Positions 9,201 through 19,200 of a DNA stretch of 64,000 nt are shown piece by piece. Source of the stretch: Candidatus Kapaibacterium sp. (GTDB lineage: Bacteria > Bacteroidota > Ignavibacteria > Kapaibacteriales > UBA7675); the NCBI GenBank assembly GCA_028284775.1, contig JANQRB010000040.1, positions 1 through 64,000 on the forward strand. The letters run 5' to 3'. Positions within the stretch are counted from its first letter, which is position 1. Every line of letters starts with the position of its first letter. The notes beneath the pieces are model-generated. The model ran no database searches, was not told where the DNA came from, and saw nothing but the letters and a program-made list of their open reading frames with translations. Position numbers and translations under genes: made by a program.

Positions 9201-12200
9201 CTGAGCGGCATGCGCATCGATGTACAGGGCACGGACTTCGAAGCGACGAGCGCGCAGATCTCGACCCTCGATCAGTCCGGCGCGCCCGACGGTCATCTTG
9301 CGCTCGCGCTAATGTCGGCAACGCGGGCGGCATTGACGGTGGTCATCCCGCCGGGCTATGTGTCCACCGCCGGAACCCTGGATTTAACGATCGGCAACCA
9401 AAGTGGTTCAACAAGCACGACGATTACCGTGCTGAATGATCAGCCGCGCATTGCGGCGCAAGCGGAAATTGTCACGATTGATGAGGACCAGTCGACAGTT
9501 CTCAGCCTGAGTCTCGACGATCTCACTCCCGGCATTGCCGCCCTGCTTGCAATTCCGCCTGTCGCCGACGGAACGACGATCGCCTCGATCGCGCAAAACG
9601 GCGCCACCGGCGCGACCACGAGCTTCCTGCTGACGCCGGCCGCGAATGCCGTCGGTTCGATCCCCTTGACATTCGGCGTCAGCGACGGTATGCTGAGTAG
9701 CTCAACGACTCTAACTCTAACCATCAATCCGATAAACGATCCGCCCGTGATTGCTACGAACAATACAAGCGTCGCCGCCATCGAGGACAGCCAGGGCGTC
9801 TTATACGCAAATCTCGCGGATATCGACACGCCTCTGAACGATATCACAGTGACGGCAAGCTCCGCCGACCAGTCAATGATCGATAACGCGGCAATCAGCA
9901 TCGCTGCGACCGCGGCGACAACGCGCATCATCTTCGACCCGGTACTGAATACGACCGGCCGTGTGGAGCTGGTCGTTTCTGCCGATGACGGTGAGTTCAT
10001 CCGTTCAACGACCTTTACGATCAACATTAGTAACGTTAACGATGCGGCGACGATACAGGCGGGTGATGCCGTGGTGACGACAGATGAAGATCAGGCGACG
10101 ACGTCGACGGTCTTGCTGGCGGATATCGACACGCCTGTTCATCAACTGCTGTTGAGTGCGAGTTCCAGCGATCAGTCTCTGCTGGAAGACAGTGCGATCA
10201 GCTTCGGCGTCACGAATGCAACAACGACGGTCTTCATGGCGCCGGTCACCAATGCAACCGGTTCAGTGGACCTCAGCGTTACGGTTGACGACGGCGAGTT
10301 CAGGCGTTCGACGACCTTCAGTTTAACCATCAATCCGGTAAACGATCCGCCGGTGATTGCTACGAGTAATACAAGCGTCGCCGCCATCGAGGACAGCCAG
10401 GACGTCCTCTACGTAAATCTCGCGGATATCGACACGCCCTTGAACGACATCACAATGACGGCAAGCTCCGCCAACCAGTCAATGATCGATGACGCGGCAA
10501 TCAGCATCGGCGCGACCGCGGCGACAACGCGCATTAGCTTTGACCCGGTGCTGAATACAACGGGCAGCGTGGAGCTGAGCGTTTTCGCCGATGACGGTGA
10601 ATTCATCCGTTCAACGACCTTTACGGTAAACATCATCAAGGTTAACGATGCGGCAACGATACAGACGGGCGATGCCGTCGTGACGACAAATGAAGATCAG
10701 GCAACGACGGCGACAGTCCTTCTTGCGGATATCGACACGCCGATCCATCAGCTTGTGTTAAGGGCGAGCTCCGGCAATCAATCCCTGCTGGAAGACAGCG
10801 CGATCAGCTTCGGCGTCACGAATGCAACAACGACGGTCTTCATGCAGCCTGCCACGGATGCGGCCGGTTCCGCGGAGGTCACCGTCATGGTTGATGACGG
10901 GTTCTTGACAAGCTCGACCACTTTCACTCTGATCGTTAATCCGGTAAACGATCCGCCGGTCCTGGCGGTGATCGATGAGCTGACGACGCTCGATGCGAAC
11001 GGCCTCGGCGGCAATCAGCTCGTCCTCAGCGACATCGATACGCCTTTTAATCAGCTTAGTCTCAGCGCGACATCCAGTGATTCTTCGCTTCTGCCTGTCG
11101 CCAATCTTAGCTTTGGCGCAACAGCGGCCAATGTAGCTCTAAACATAGCGCCCGCCTGCGGGCAAAGCGGAACGGCATTGCTGACCATAAGCGTGTCGGA
11201 TGGTGAATTCAGCCGCGCGACGAGCTTTAATGTTATTGTGCGGGCCATTGACGAACTGACAATAAGCGGCTCGACCTGCGGATGTCCCGACCTGGCTCTT
11301 GCCTACAGCGCTCTTCCGTCCCTTAGCTCCGCTTCACATTCCTGGTCGGTGGAGGGAGGTCGTATCATCAGCGGGCAGAACAGCGGTAGTATCGAAGTCG
11401 TCTGGGACAGCGGCGCAAGCTCGGCCGTCGTTAGTGTCCTACGTACGACGATCAGCGGATGTACAAACGCGACTCAGCTCGCAGCGATTCCCAAAAGCAT
11501 CCAGGCCTTAATGGATCATAGTTCGGTTTCCGGCGGCAGTGTCAGCATTGACGTCCTGGCCAACGATATCGGCGCGGGATTACGCATTAGCTCGGTGAGC
11601 GATCCCGCCGACGGTACGGCCCTGGTGAGCTCGGGGACAATCGTGTACACGCCGGATGCGGGTTTCAGCGGTGTGGAGCTGTTTCACTACGCGCTGGAAG
11701 ACAGTGTGGGCTGCCGCGCAACCGGAGCGATCGTCGCCGCGACGCCGGATCTCAACGAAGCGAATGTCAACATCGAATATGTCGGGCACTACAAGGATCG
11801 TGTTAACGGCGTACGTGGTACGCGCCGCGCTCAGAGCGCCGCGATCAGCCCCGACGGCAATTTCGTTTACGTTGCCGGCCGTAATGATCATTCCATTGCA
11901 ATCTTTCAACGCAATTCCGTCACCGGCGAACTGACGTACAAAGGTCGCTCCCGGCAAGGACACAAGCGCGTTACGGGGTTGAAATATGTCAGCGACCTGA
12001 TTGTCAGTCCCGACGGCACGCGCCTCTACGCGGCGGGCTACGGACAGAATGCCCTCGTGATATTTGAGCGGAACGAAGCTGACGGCGCTTTAACGTTTCT
12101 TGAAGCCAAGCGCAGAGGGCAGGCAGACGGCGCATTGACGATTAAGGGTATGAAGCGGCCTCGCGCGGCGGCGATCAGTCCCGACGGGCGAACAATTGTC

Positions 12201-13514
12201 GTCAGCGGCTTTGCCGATCACTCGCTCGCCGTGTTCCGTTACAGCCCGACCGACGGCGCTACAAACTTCCTTGAATTTCACAAGGACGGGCTCGATGGCG
12301 TCGACGGCTTGCGTCAGGCGCTCGGCCTGGCCTTCAGCCTCGACGGCCGACATGTCTACGTCGCCGGTTCGGGCGACGATGCGATCGCGGTATTCGCGCA
12401 TGATCTGAGTTCAGGCGAGTTAACATTTGTTGAACGTATCAGGGACAACAGCGGCGGCGTGGAAGGACTCGATGCCGTCTCGGATGTAGCGGTCAGCCCC
12501 GACGGGCAACATGTTTATGCCGCCGGGGTGAACGATGATGCGATTGCCGTCTTTGCGCGCAGTGCATCGACCGGCACGCTGAGCTTTGTTGAAGCGCTTA
12601 AAAACGCTTCATCCGGGATCAGCGGACTAAAGGGCGTGCGGGGCGTTGCCGTCAGCCCCGATGGCGCGCATGTCTGGGCCTCCGGATCCATTGACAACTC
12701 ACTGGTCGTGTTCAAACGCAATCTATCGAGCGGTGAGCTGACCTTTGCCGACGAAGTCAGGGACGGCGCGGACGGCGTTGACGGTCTGGCCGCTGCGATG
12801 ATGGCCGCGCTTGCGCCCAACAGCGCGCAGATCTATGCCGTCGGCCCGCTTGATAACGCCGTCGCCGCCTTTACTCGCAACCGTGTTCCCGATGCCCGGG
12901 ACGATCTCGCCGGCTCGGTTCTGAAAAATTCGACCCTGGTCATCAAGCCCTTGTTAAACGACTCCGATGCCGATAATCATAATTTGACGATCAGCGCCAA
13001 AAGCAACGGCGCTCTTGGAACAGTCCTGATTAGCGGCGGCGGCACGACACTCGACTACGTCGCGGGCGCGGCCACCGGTTCGGATCAGTTTAGCTATACG
13101 ATTACGGACGGTCATGGCGGCGGCAGTACGGCGACCGTAAGCGTGGCGGTAGTGCTGCCGAAGCAGAGCGCGGGCAATCTTCCGCGTCTGCGCTCCGTCC
13201 CGCATGTTTATGGGGATAGCCTGGCTGTTAGGGATCTATCACTGCAGCCGAACCCGATCCGGGAAGCTGCGGACATTGAATTCAGATCAAGCCATGCAGC
13301 TTCCCTCCGCATTACTATCAGAGATTTGCAGGGCCGGGAGCTTGCGGTCGTCGGCGAGCGGGAATTTGCCGCCGGGCGGCATAGGCTGCGCTGGCAGGCG
13401 CGGCTGGCAAGCGGTGCGCGTCTGGCGGCGGGAAGCTATGTCGTTCTGCTGGAAGCTGCAAGTGACAATACTCGGCACTTTCAATGGACCCTACCCTTCG
13501 TGATACTGCCCTGA
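6279..13514 (+). CDS. giant T9SS surface protein A (FG-GAP propellers, cadherin-like repeats, lactonase-type propeller)
   Basis: 2411 residues. Residues 1-79 form an unusually long Arg-rich signal peptide (LLRRYRK motif, hydrophobic core ending FSAGVFA). Then come a Big_5-like domain (84-185), seven FG-GAP repeats with DLDGDGDLD-type calcium loops (190-520), a second Big_5 (525-625), seven more FG-GAP repeats (630-960), an IPT-like domain (960-1050), six cadherin-like repeats (1060-1650), a PKD-like domain and an Ig/VCBS-like domain (1655-1820), and seven SPDG..VYVAG propeller blades (1830-2200). A VCBS/cadherin-like domain (2200-2300) and a T9SS sorting domain (LQPNP...DLQGREL...GSYVV, 2320-2411) finish it. 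GGAG precedes ATG 6279. It is presumably exported by T9SS and acts as a calcium-dependent adhesin; the ligand is unknown. Confidence 0.9.
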   Translation: MSIPNQTYSRLLRRYRKMRRRLVSIFTDAQRGQAILARAAKLGRRFLKLASALGLSIKPSVYLSLATGSIFFFSAGVFAADVPPTILSVSPTSNTHSAANNSNIQISFSTQMSLSSLSAANIIIRGAYSGLLSTKGTFSGNPLRSFDPDRNFNAGELISVSVTGASLPGGTAMTEALVHQFRAGVTSGTALFKSSAFGSTVSQDGALGDLDGDGDLDVLIAARDAANEVWLNNGDASFASSTFGWTDGNSHGVAIGDLDNDGDLDAIFANRSQANEVWLGNGDGTFTSSLYGTGNSADVALGDLDGDGDLDAVIANLNAKQAIWLNNGDGSFTSSQFSASQQTYGLDVADLDNDGDLDVIEANYKKAQRVWLNKGDATFTSSAVGHTSGFNYDVATGDLDNDGDLDAIIAGRSQSELWFNNGDGSFSTSLFGPSIWGNGLDLSDLDNDGGLDAIVSNQLGKQTIWLNNGDGSFETRSFGSGSSIGVEMGDLDNDGDMDAVIVNYFEPQEIWLNKPKVIHSPFAPKVADLSPASNANAVPRNGNIEVTYSREITTSTLTSGNLRVFGSQSGLLSTRGSLSGSPVHTFDPDGKLKPGELVSVSVTGATSIGGTTMTRSVVYSFRAAVDGGAADFTRQSFGSGDSRGIAVGDLDGDGDLDAIVANYDEPQNILLNNGDGTFALSTFGSGPSRAVAIADLDGDGDLDAIVINRNQAKEIWRNNGDASFSSSSYGAGNVSSQGLATGDLDGDGDLDVVITNINRPQELWFNNGDATFRSDTFGTGNSYDVGLGDLDGDGDLDVVVANNSGAAQEIWTNNGDATFTSRLFGNGTSHAIELGDLDGDGDLDAILANSQQQSKIWTNNGDATFSQSNLAFSGPWRDAELGDFDADGDLDLMIANGSSRNALYVNNGNAGFSLKNTAASLASNSSQGLAIGDLDGDGDLDALFANSDEQQTMWLNLPQAPTINSLSAASTTASLSGMRIDVQGTDFEATSAQISTLDQSGAPDGHLALALMSATRAALTVVIPPGYVSTAGTLDLTIGNQSGSTSTTITVLNDQPRIAAQAEIVTIDEDQSTVLSLSLDDLTPGIAALLAIPPVADGTTIASIAQNGATGATTSFLLTPAANAVGSIPLTFGVSDGMLSSSTTLTLTINPINDPPVIATNNTSVAAIEDSQGVLYANLADIDTPLNDITVTASSADQSMIDNAAISIAATAATTRIIFDPVLNTTGRVELVVSADDGEFIRSTTFTINISNVNDAATIQAGDAVVTTDEDQATTSTVLLADIDTPVHQLLLSASSSDQSLLEDSAISFGVTNATTTVFMAPVTNATGSVDLSVTVDDGEFRRSTTFSLTINPVNDPPVIATSNTSVAAIEDSQDVLYVNLADIDTPLNDITMTASSANQSMIDDAAISIGATAATTRISFDPVLNTTGSVELSVFADDGEFIRSTTFTVNIIKVNDAATIQTGDAVVTTNEDQATTATVLLADIDTPIHQLVLRASSGNQSLLEDSAISFGVTNATTTVFMQPATDAAGSAEVTVMVDDGFLTSSTTFTLIVNPVNDPPVLAVIDELTTLDANGLGGNQLVLSDIDTPFNQLSLSATSSDSSLLPVANLSFGATAANVALNIAPACGQSGTALLTISVSDGEFSRATSFNVIVRAIDELTISGSTCGCPDLALAYSALPSLSSASHSWSVEGGRIISGQNSGSIEVVWDSGASSAVVSVLRTTISGCTNATQLAAIPKSIQALMDHSSVSGGSVSIDVLANDIGAGLRISSVSDPADGTALVSSGTIVYTPDAGFSGVELFHYALEDSVGCRATGAIVAATPDLNEANVNIEYVGHYKDRVNGVRGTRRAQSAAISPDGNFVYVAGRNDHSIAIFQRNSVTGELTYKGRSRQGHKRVTGLKYVSDLIVSPDGTRLYAAGYGQNALVIFERNEADGALTFLEAKRRGQADGALTIKGMKRPRAAAISPDGRTIVVSGFADHSLAVFRYSPTDGATNFLEFHKDGLDGVDGLRQALGLAFSLDGRHVYVAGSGDDAIAVFAHDLSSGELTFVERIRDNSGGVEGLDAVSDVAVSPDGQHVYAAGVNDDAIAVFARSASTGTLSFVEALKNASSGISGLKGVRGVAVSPDGAHVWASGSIDNSLVVFKRNLSSGELTFADEVRDGADGVDGLAAAMMAALAPNSAQIYAVGPLDNAVAAFTRNRVPDARDDLAGSVLKNSTLVIKPLLNDSDADNHNLTISAKSNGALGTVLISGGGTTLDYVAGAATGSDQFSYTITDGHGGGSTATVSVAVVLPKQSAGNLPRLRSVPHVYGDSLAVRDLSLQPNPIREAADIEFRSSHAASLRITIRDLQGRELAVVGEREFAAGRHRLRWQARLASGARLAAGSYVVLLEAASDNTRHFQWTLPFVILP
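9737..10948 (+). repeat. 606-bp tandem duplication inside giant A
   Basis: Units 9737-10342 and 10343-10948 each encode a pair of cadherin-like domains (202 residues) and are near-identical. For example, both carry NDPPVIAT.NTSVAAIEDSQ and the following TT.EDQATT.TVLLADIDTP domain. The 606-bp period is the same as in giant B. Confidence 0.85.
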
Positions 13515-13571
13515 GAGGGTATTCGCGATCTGCTTGGAATATTTCGCACCCACTCTTGCAGCGCAAAAATT

Positions 13572-13601
13572 CCGCTGAGCGTCCTGCTCAGCGGTTTTTT
13601 T
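13572..13601 (+). terminator. intrinsic terminator of giant A
   Basis: A perfect 9-bp stem CCGCTGAGC / GCTCAGCGG with a GTCCT loop, followed by seven T's, 57 bp after the stop codon. It separates giant A from the regulator that follows. Confidence 0.9.
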
Positions 13602-13626
13602 GTTTGTTCACCAGGGGAAGCAATGA

Positions 13627-13656
13627 TTGAAATCATATCCGCGCCGTCGTAATTTG
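13627..13656 (+). promoter_or_regulatory. possible promoter of the regulator TPR3
   Basis: TTG at 13627-13629 and TAATTTG at 13650-13656 are separated by 20 bp, close to the Bacteroidota -33/-7 arrangement, although the -7 box is one T short. A palindrome ATGATT-GA-AATCAT at 13624-13637 overlaps the -33 position and could be an operator. Confidence 0.35.
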
Positions 13657-13700
13657 CCTATTTTCGCGACAGATTGTGGATTCTCTTCGCCCTTCCAACC

Positions 13701-15803
13701 ATGCTTATGAATGGATATCGCTCCAATAGCGACATGGACCAGAATGATCTTCAGGTCCGGCGGGCCCAAACACTACCCTCCGCTGCAGCAGCGGAAGGCG
13801 AGCTGAATCGTTACCCTGATCCGGCTCAGGCGCTTGACATCTTGCCGGAAGAGCAGCGCGACGTCTGGCATAATAAACTTCGTTCGGCCAGGGGCGCTGG
13901 GCGAGTCGATGTTCTGCTGGACCTGGGCCGGGCTCTGCAATACATCGATCCACATGCGGCGTTGGCGCAGCTGCGGCGGGCTCGGCAACTGCTTGCCGAC
14001 GGCTCGAAAGCGGCTGCGCGCGGAACGCGCTCGCTGCGCCGGCATTTGGCCCAGGAGGCGCGCGGACTCCGGCTGCAGGGCGCTATCGAAGGGCAGCTAG
14101 GCCGTTCTGAATCCGCGCAAGCCTTGCTCGAACAGGCCCGTGATCAATATCAGGTCGCGAAAGATGTCGAAGGGGAAGTCCGCGCTCTGCTGGAGCTCGC
14201 CGACCTTCAGCAGGGTGATGTCAATGATGATGAGGTTTTGGTCTTGCTGGAGCGCTGCCGCGATATCAGCGAAGCGCAGGGGCAGAGTGAAAATCTGGCC
14301 GGCGCCTTATGTCTGTTGGCGAAATCACGTGTCAAGGCCGGCAAGTTCGATGAAGCGCTTGACATTTACCGGCGCAGCCTGGAACTTAACGAGAAGGCGG
14401 GCCATCATCATGGCACAGCTCAGACCTATGAAGGACGGGCCTACCTGTTTTGGTGTCGGGGCGACTACAGCGCGGCCCTGGAAGCTTATCGCAAGAGTCT
14501 CTCCATCAAAGAGGCACTGGGCTATCGGGCCGGTTTAAGTGGGATATTAAACAGTGTGGGCGTTATGCTGCAATTGCTCGGAGATCATGGGGCGGCGCAG
14601 GATCATTACTACCGCGCCCTGCATATCAGCGAGGATCTGGACCTGCGAGCGGGCATCGCCATTTCGCTGCGTAATCTCGGCGTATCGGACACCGAGCTCA
14701 ACGAAAACGAAAAAGCGCTTGGGCACATGCAGCGCTCGCTGGCAATCAACGAGGCCCTGGGCAATCGATCGGAGCAGGTGAGGATCAGCAATAATATCGG
14801 TAATGTGCACAAGGCGCTCGAGAATTTCAGCGAATCGATTGAGTGGTACCGGCGCTGTCTGGAGTTGGCGGAATCGATACAGGACACGCGCGGCGCGGCG
14901 CTGGCCCTTGGGAATATCGGGCAGACCTTTGTCAAACAAGGCGAGTACAGGCAGGGCGAACCATATCTGAAGCGCGGCCTGGCTTTGTTCGAGGAGCTGA
15001 ACGAGCCCTGGGGCATCGCCATAGCACTGGTAACCCTGGGGCATCTCTACTTCGAAAGCAAGCAAGCGCAGGCCGCATTGAAAGTCTTGCATCGAGCTGT
15101 CGATCTGGCAAGCGAAGTGAATGCCAGCGAATTGCTCTCCCGCGCACATCATCTGATCGCCGAAGTGTACAACCTGAGCGGAGATCATGCCGCGGCCTTC
15201 CGGCATTATCGCAGCTTTCACGAGCTCTACAAAAAGATGTACTCCGAAGAGTCCGACAAGCGCGTTCGCAACCTGCAGATCAGGCATGACCTGGCGCAAA
15301 GAGAGAAAGAAGCTGAAATTATCCGTTTAAGAAATGCCGAGCTGGCCGCCAAAGTCGAGAGTCAGCAAAAAGAGTTAACCGCCAAGGCATTATATCTCTC
15401 GCAAAAAAACGATCTGCTGCTCAACTTGAAAAAGGAGTTGAAGGCTTTATCGGGTCATACCGTTCGCAATGACCGCCAGGCGCTGAATTCGGTCGTCGAC
15501 AATATCGACTCTACGCTCAACGATGAGCAGGGCTGGGACGTGTTTGAAGCGCAGTTTCAATCCGTGCATCCGGATTTTGTCCATACCCTCACCACAATGT
15601 ATCCCAGGCTGACACCTACCGAAGTAAAGGTCTGCGCTCTGATTATGTTGAAACTATCGAGCAAGGAGAGCGCGCGCATCCTGAACATTTCCGGCCGCAG
15701 CGTCGGAGAGTACCGCTATCGCATCCGCAAAAAGCTCGGCCTTGACGGCGAAGAAAATCTGACGAATTTTCTGGCGCGGCTGTCGGCGCAGGATGCGGGA
15801 TGA
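13701..15803 (+). CDS. TPR-repeat protein with C-terminal LuxR-like HTH (TPR3)
   Basis: About 700 residues, soluble. Residues about 40-520 hold TPR repeats, with clear consensus units such as ALDIYRRSLELNEKAGH and ALEAYRKSLSIKEALG. A coiled coil follows (about 530-585, REKEAEIIRLRNAELAAKVE), then WDVFEAQFQSVHPDFVHTL, LTPTEVKVCALIMLKLSSKE and YRYRIRKKLGL. This is the full Bacteroidota TPR/LuxR signature, and the GEY recognition-helix variant pairs it with the regulator at 55076-57028. The start is uncertain: ATG 13701, 13707 or 13734, or TTG 13674; none has a strong ribosome site. It follows giant A on the same strand but behind a terminator, so it has its own promoter. Confidence 0.85.
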   Translation: MLMNGYRSNSDMDQNDLQVRRAQTLPSAAAAEGELNRYPDPAQALDILPEEQRDVWHNKLRSARGAGRVDVLLDLGRALQYIDPHAALAQLRRARQLLADGSKAAARGTRSLRRHLAQEARGLRLQGAIEGQLGRSESAQALLEQARDQYQVAKDVEGEVRALLELADLQQGDVNDDEVLVLLERCRDISEAQGQSENLAGALCLLAKSRVKAGKFDEALDIYRRSLELNEKAGHHHGTAQTYEGRAYLFWCRGDYSAALEAYRKSLSIKEALGYRAGLSGILNSVGVMLQLLGDHGAAQDHYYRALHISEDLDLRAGIAISLRNLGVSDTELNENEKALGHMQRSLAINEALGNRSEQVRISNNIGNVHKALENFSESIEWYRRCLELAESIQDTRGAALALGNIGQTFVKQGEYRQGEPYLKRGLALFEELNEPWGIAIALVTLGHLYFESKQAQAALKVLHRAVDLASEVNASELLSRAHHLIAEVYNLSGDHAAAFRHYRSFHELYKKMYSEESDKRVRNLQIRHDLAQREKEAEIIRLRNAELAAKVESQQKELTAKALYLSQKNDLLLNLKKELKALSGHTVRNDRQALNSVVDNIDSTLNDEQGWDVFEAQFQSVHPDFVHTLTTMYPRLTPTEVKVCALIMLKLSSKESARILNISGRSVGEYRYRIRKKLGLDGEENLTNFLARLSAQDAG

Positions 15804-16100
15804 CAATGCCGGATGATGAGAAGGTTTTTAGTTAATCTTCTATCTGTTCACTTCCGGGTCATGGCTCAAGCATTGTCTGCAATAAGAACTTGTATTGTGA
15901 TCAGCCGTTGTCAGCTCGTCGCCGCTGTTGACATTCGACAAACAAAGTGATAGGAAGAGAAACGCGCAAGATCGAGCGTTTTACATGTAAGTGCTTAAGT
16001 TTTAAATCTTTGCCATTGGCCGATACCGCCGGATGTACGACGACCTGTCTCCCGACAGCCCCTTAGAGTCTTGTGCCTGCCAGTGTCCCAGTTCGTTCAT
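15804..16100. other. intergenic region between convergent TPR3 and giant B
   Basis: No coding signal was recognised. A weak AGAAG/CTTCT hairpin at about 15829-15851 flanks a T run and could end the TPR3 transcript. Confidence 0.4.
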
Positions 16101-16148
16101 AAAATAAAACAAAGCCCTTGCAATCAATCGATGTACAAGGGCTTTGTT
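16101..16148 (-). terminator. intrinsic terminator of giant B
   Basis: A perfect 13-bp inverted repeat (AACAAAGCCCTTG at 16108-16120 and its complement at 16136-16148) with a 15-nt loop. Read leftward it is followed by a T-rich tail at 16101-16107, 77 bp beyond the giant B stop. Confidence 0.85.
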
Positions 16149-16224
16149 AAATATTAATTTAAAGGGCGATACCAGTTCCCCGTCCGGCGGAGTTCTCGAC
16201 CTCCGCCGGATCGTTTGCAACACT

Positions 16225-19200
16225 CTAGCGCACGATAATCATTGGTCGGGAGATTCGAAGCGGCTCACCATCGGCATCGATTGTACTAAGCTCGATCATA
16301 TAGCTCCCGGCGGGTAGGCGAAGATTCGGCCCCTGCGTATTCAGATTAAGCTTGTATGCGCCGGGCTTAAGCCTGCGGTTCATGATCTCGCTGAGACTGA
16401 CGCCGGACAGGGTAACAATCCGCAAACAAACCTGCGATTCCCGTCCCAGGCTAAATGCTATCCCCACGATATCGCGTGCCGGGTTGGGGCCGATGCGCAG
16501 GTCGCAGGCCTGACAGGCTTCGCTATATTCTCCGGCTGTTGCCCGGTTGTCCACGCTCCGTTTCGGTAGTACGACTTGTAAACTCACGGTCGCCGTACTG
16601 CTGCCGCCATAACCGTCGTCGATTGTATAGCTGAATGTGTCCGCGCCTGTGGAGGTGCCCGCGGCATAACGTAAGCTCGTGCCGCCGCCTGCGATGCTGA
16701 CGGTGCCCAGAGCGCCGTCCGTCGCAGCGCTGATGCTCAGGCTCTGGTTTTCTGCGTCATCGTCGTTGTTTAAGGCTTCGATCGTGAGCGAGCCGTTGGC
16801 TGCAACGGACAGCGACATATCACTGTTTGCGACAGGTGCGCAATTCCGCAGGAAAGCCGACAGCGCATGATCCGCTGTCGCAGCGCAGTACACGTAGTTG
16901 CTCGCCGGCGTCAGCGCCAGGGCCGCGGCCCCGTTGAGGCCGTCTACGCCGTCCCGGCCGTCTTTCATGCTGCCGACATAGCTCAACGTGCCGTCTGTTT
17001 TATCGCGTCGAAAGAGCGTGAGCGCGTCGTCCATATTGCCGACGCTCCAGAGCTGACATCCGTCGGGCGATACCGCTACATCCGCTATGCCGTAGAGACC
17101 GTCGCAGCCATCGCCGTCAACCCAATGTTGTACAAAGCTCAGCTCGCCGTTGGAGCTGTTGCGTGTAAAGACCGCGATGGCTTTGTCGGTCTTGCCGGCG
17201 GCGTATACATTACGTCCGTCAGGACTGACGGCCACCGCCGCCGCGCCGCGCAGACCATCGACACCGCCCACGCCATCTTTAACGTAGGAGTCGAATGTTA
17301 ACAAGCCAGTGTGCAGGCTGCGGCTGAAGAGCGCCAGGGCATTGTCGCCATAGCCCGCCACCAGGACCTGCCGTCCATCGCTCGATACGGCCAGATTCAA
17401 TGCCTGGCGCAGGCCATTGACGCCGCCGACACCATCTTTGAAGAATTCCAGAAACTCCAGCTCACCGCTTTGTGTGTTGCGACGGAACACTGCCAGCGCG
17501 TGCGACTTGAATCCCGCCACATAGACCGAACGACCGTCGGGGCTGACCGCCAGGCCGCGCGGGCCGGACATTCCGTTGATTGTTCGTCCATTGTCTTCGC
17601 TCGCCTGCTTTTTGACTTGTACAAAGCTCAGCGAACCGTCGCTCCGATCGATGGCGAAGACGGCAAGCTCGTGTTCGCCGTAGCCGCTGGCATACAGATG
17701 CCGTCCGTCCGGGCAGATCGCCAGACCGGAAACATATTTCAGGCCATCCACGCCGCGGTTGTTATCACGTACGCGGTCCTTGTAGGTCAATGAGCCGTCG
17801 GCCTTCGTTTCAAAGATGGCGATCGAATGGTCGCTGCGACCGGCGACGTAGACATAGCGTCCATCAGGGCTGATCGCCACATCGCAGGCAGAGCGCAGCC
17901 CGCGGACGCCGCCCACCCGGTCTTTTTTCCGCTCGATATACCAGGGATTGACCGTTTTGGCCGGACCGGGCACCGCCACGACAATGGCGCCTGTCACCTG
18001 GCAGCCGCCGCTGCTCTGAGCCGTATACGTGAAATATTCGATGCCGTAGAAGCCGGTGTCAGGCGTGTAGCTGACAATGCCGTTGGCGAAGGTTGCTGTG
18101 CCGCCGGCCGGGTCATCAACAGCGGATAGCGTTAATCCGCTGCCGAGGTCATTTGCCAGCACTGCCAGCGTCACAGCGGCGTTGGTGACGCCCTCGGCGA
18201 AATCCATTGCCGCGATGTTTGACGCGCCGCCGGTGACAAGAATCATGCTTGCCGAAGTACAGCCGTTAGCGTAGCTGCGCAGCAGCGACAGGGAGCCATT
18301 GCTGCCGTCCTTCCACCTGACCGTCACGCTGCTCGCATTGTTTTGACCGATTATGTCGCCGCCGGCAGCGCTCCAGCTATGCGTCGCTGTGCTGATGTCG
18401 GGTTCGGCGCTGTAGACCGTATGCACATTCGGACAGATTGCAGTCGGGCCCTTGATGGAGAGCGCCTGTAGCGGCAGAACCGCAGCGCTGAAACTCGTGC
18501 TGCGCGTGAATTCACCGTCATCGATGCTGACCGTGATGAGCGCCGTCCCCGTCTGATCGCATTCGGGTGACAGTGTTAACGAGCGCGCATCTCTGTCCAC
18601 TGCGAGCTTGCTGTCCTTGATCAGACTTTGATTGCCGGATGTCGCCGTAACGGTCAGGCCAGTGGGGCTGGTATCGATGTCATGAAAGACCAGCGCCAGC
18701 GCGCCAATATCATTTTGCGAAAAAGAGATATCCTGAATCGCACCGATTGTCGGCGGATCGTTCACGGCATTCACACTAAGGCTGAGCGAAGTCGAAGCGC
18801 TTAACTCGCCATCTGAAAGCGTAATAGTTACTTCGGCCGTACCGGAAGCATCGGCGACGGGGCTTAACATCACTTGTGTCGTAGCGCCCGTGACGCCGAA
18901 GCTGATGCCGCTAGTAGCTAGCACTGCCGGATTGTCCGATACAGCACTCAACAGCAGGCTATCAAAGTGCGTATCAACATCTGCAACAATTATGCTGAGC
19001 GTAGTCGAAGCATCTTCATCCGTCACAACAGCGGCAGCCGCCACCGACATCAGCGGCGCATCATTCACCGGCAGCACATTCACCGTAAATGTCGTCGAAC
19101 GTACAAACTCGCCGTCATTAACAAATACCGTGATATCCGCCTGGCCATTGGCATCGGCAACAGGATCGATCAAAAGCGAGGTATTTGCGCCTGTTGCAGT

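Noticed and set aside
6659..13205. Many long open frames antisense to giant A (and similarly inside B, C and D)
   Set aside because: They follow the repeat period and codon bias of the sense gene, match no family, and lack ribosome sites.
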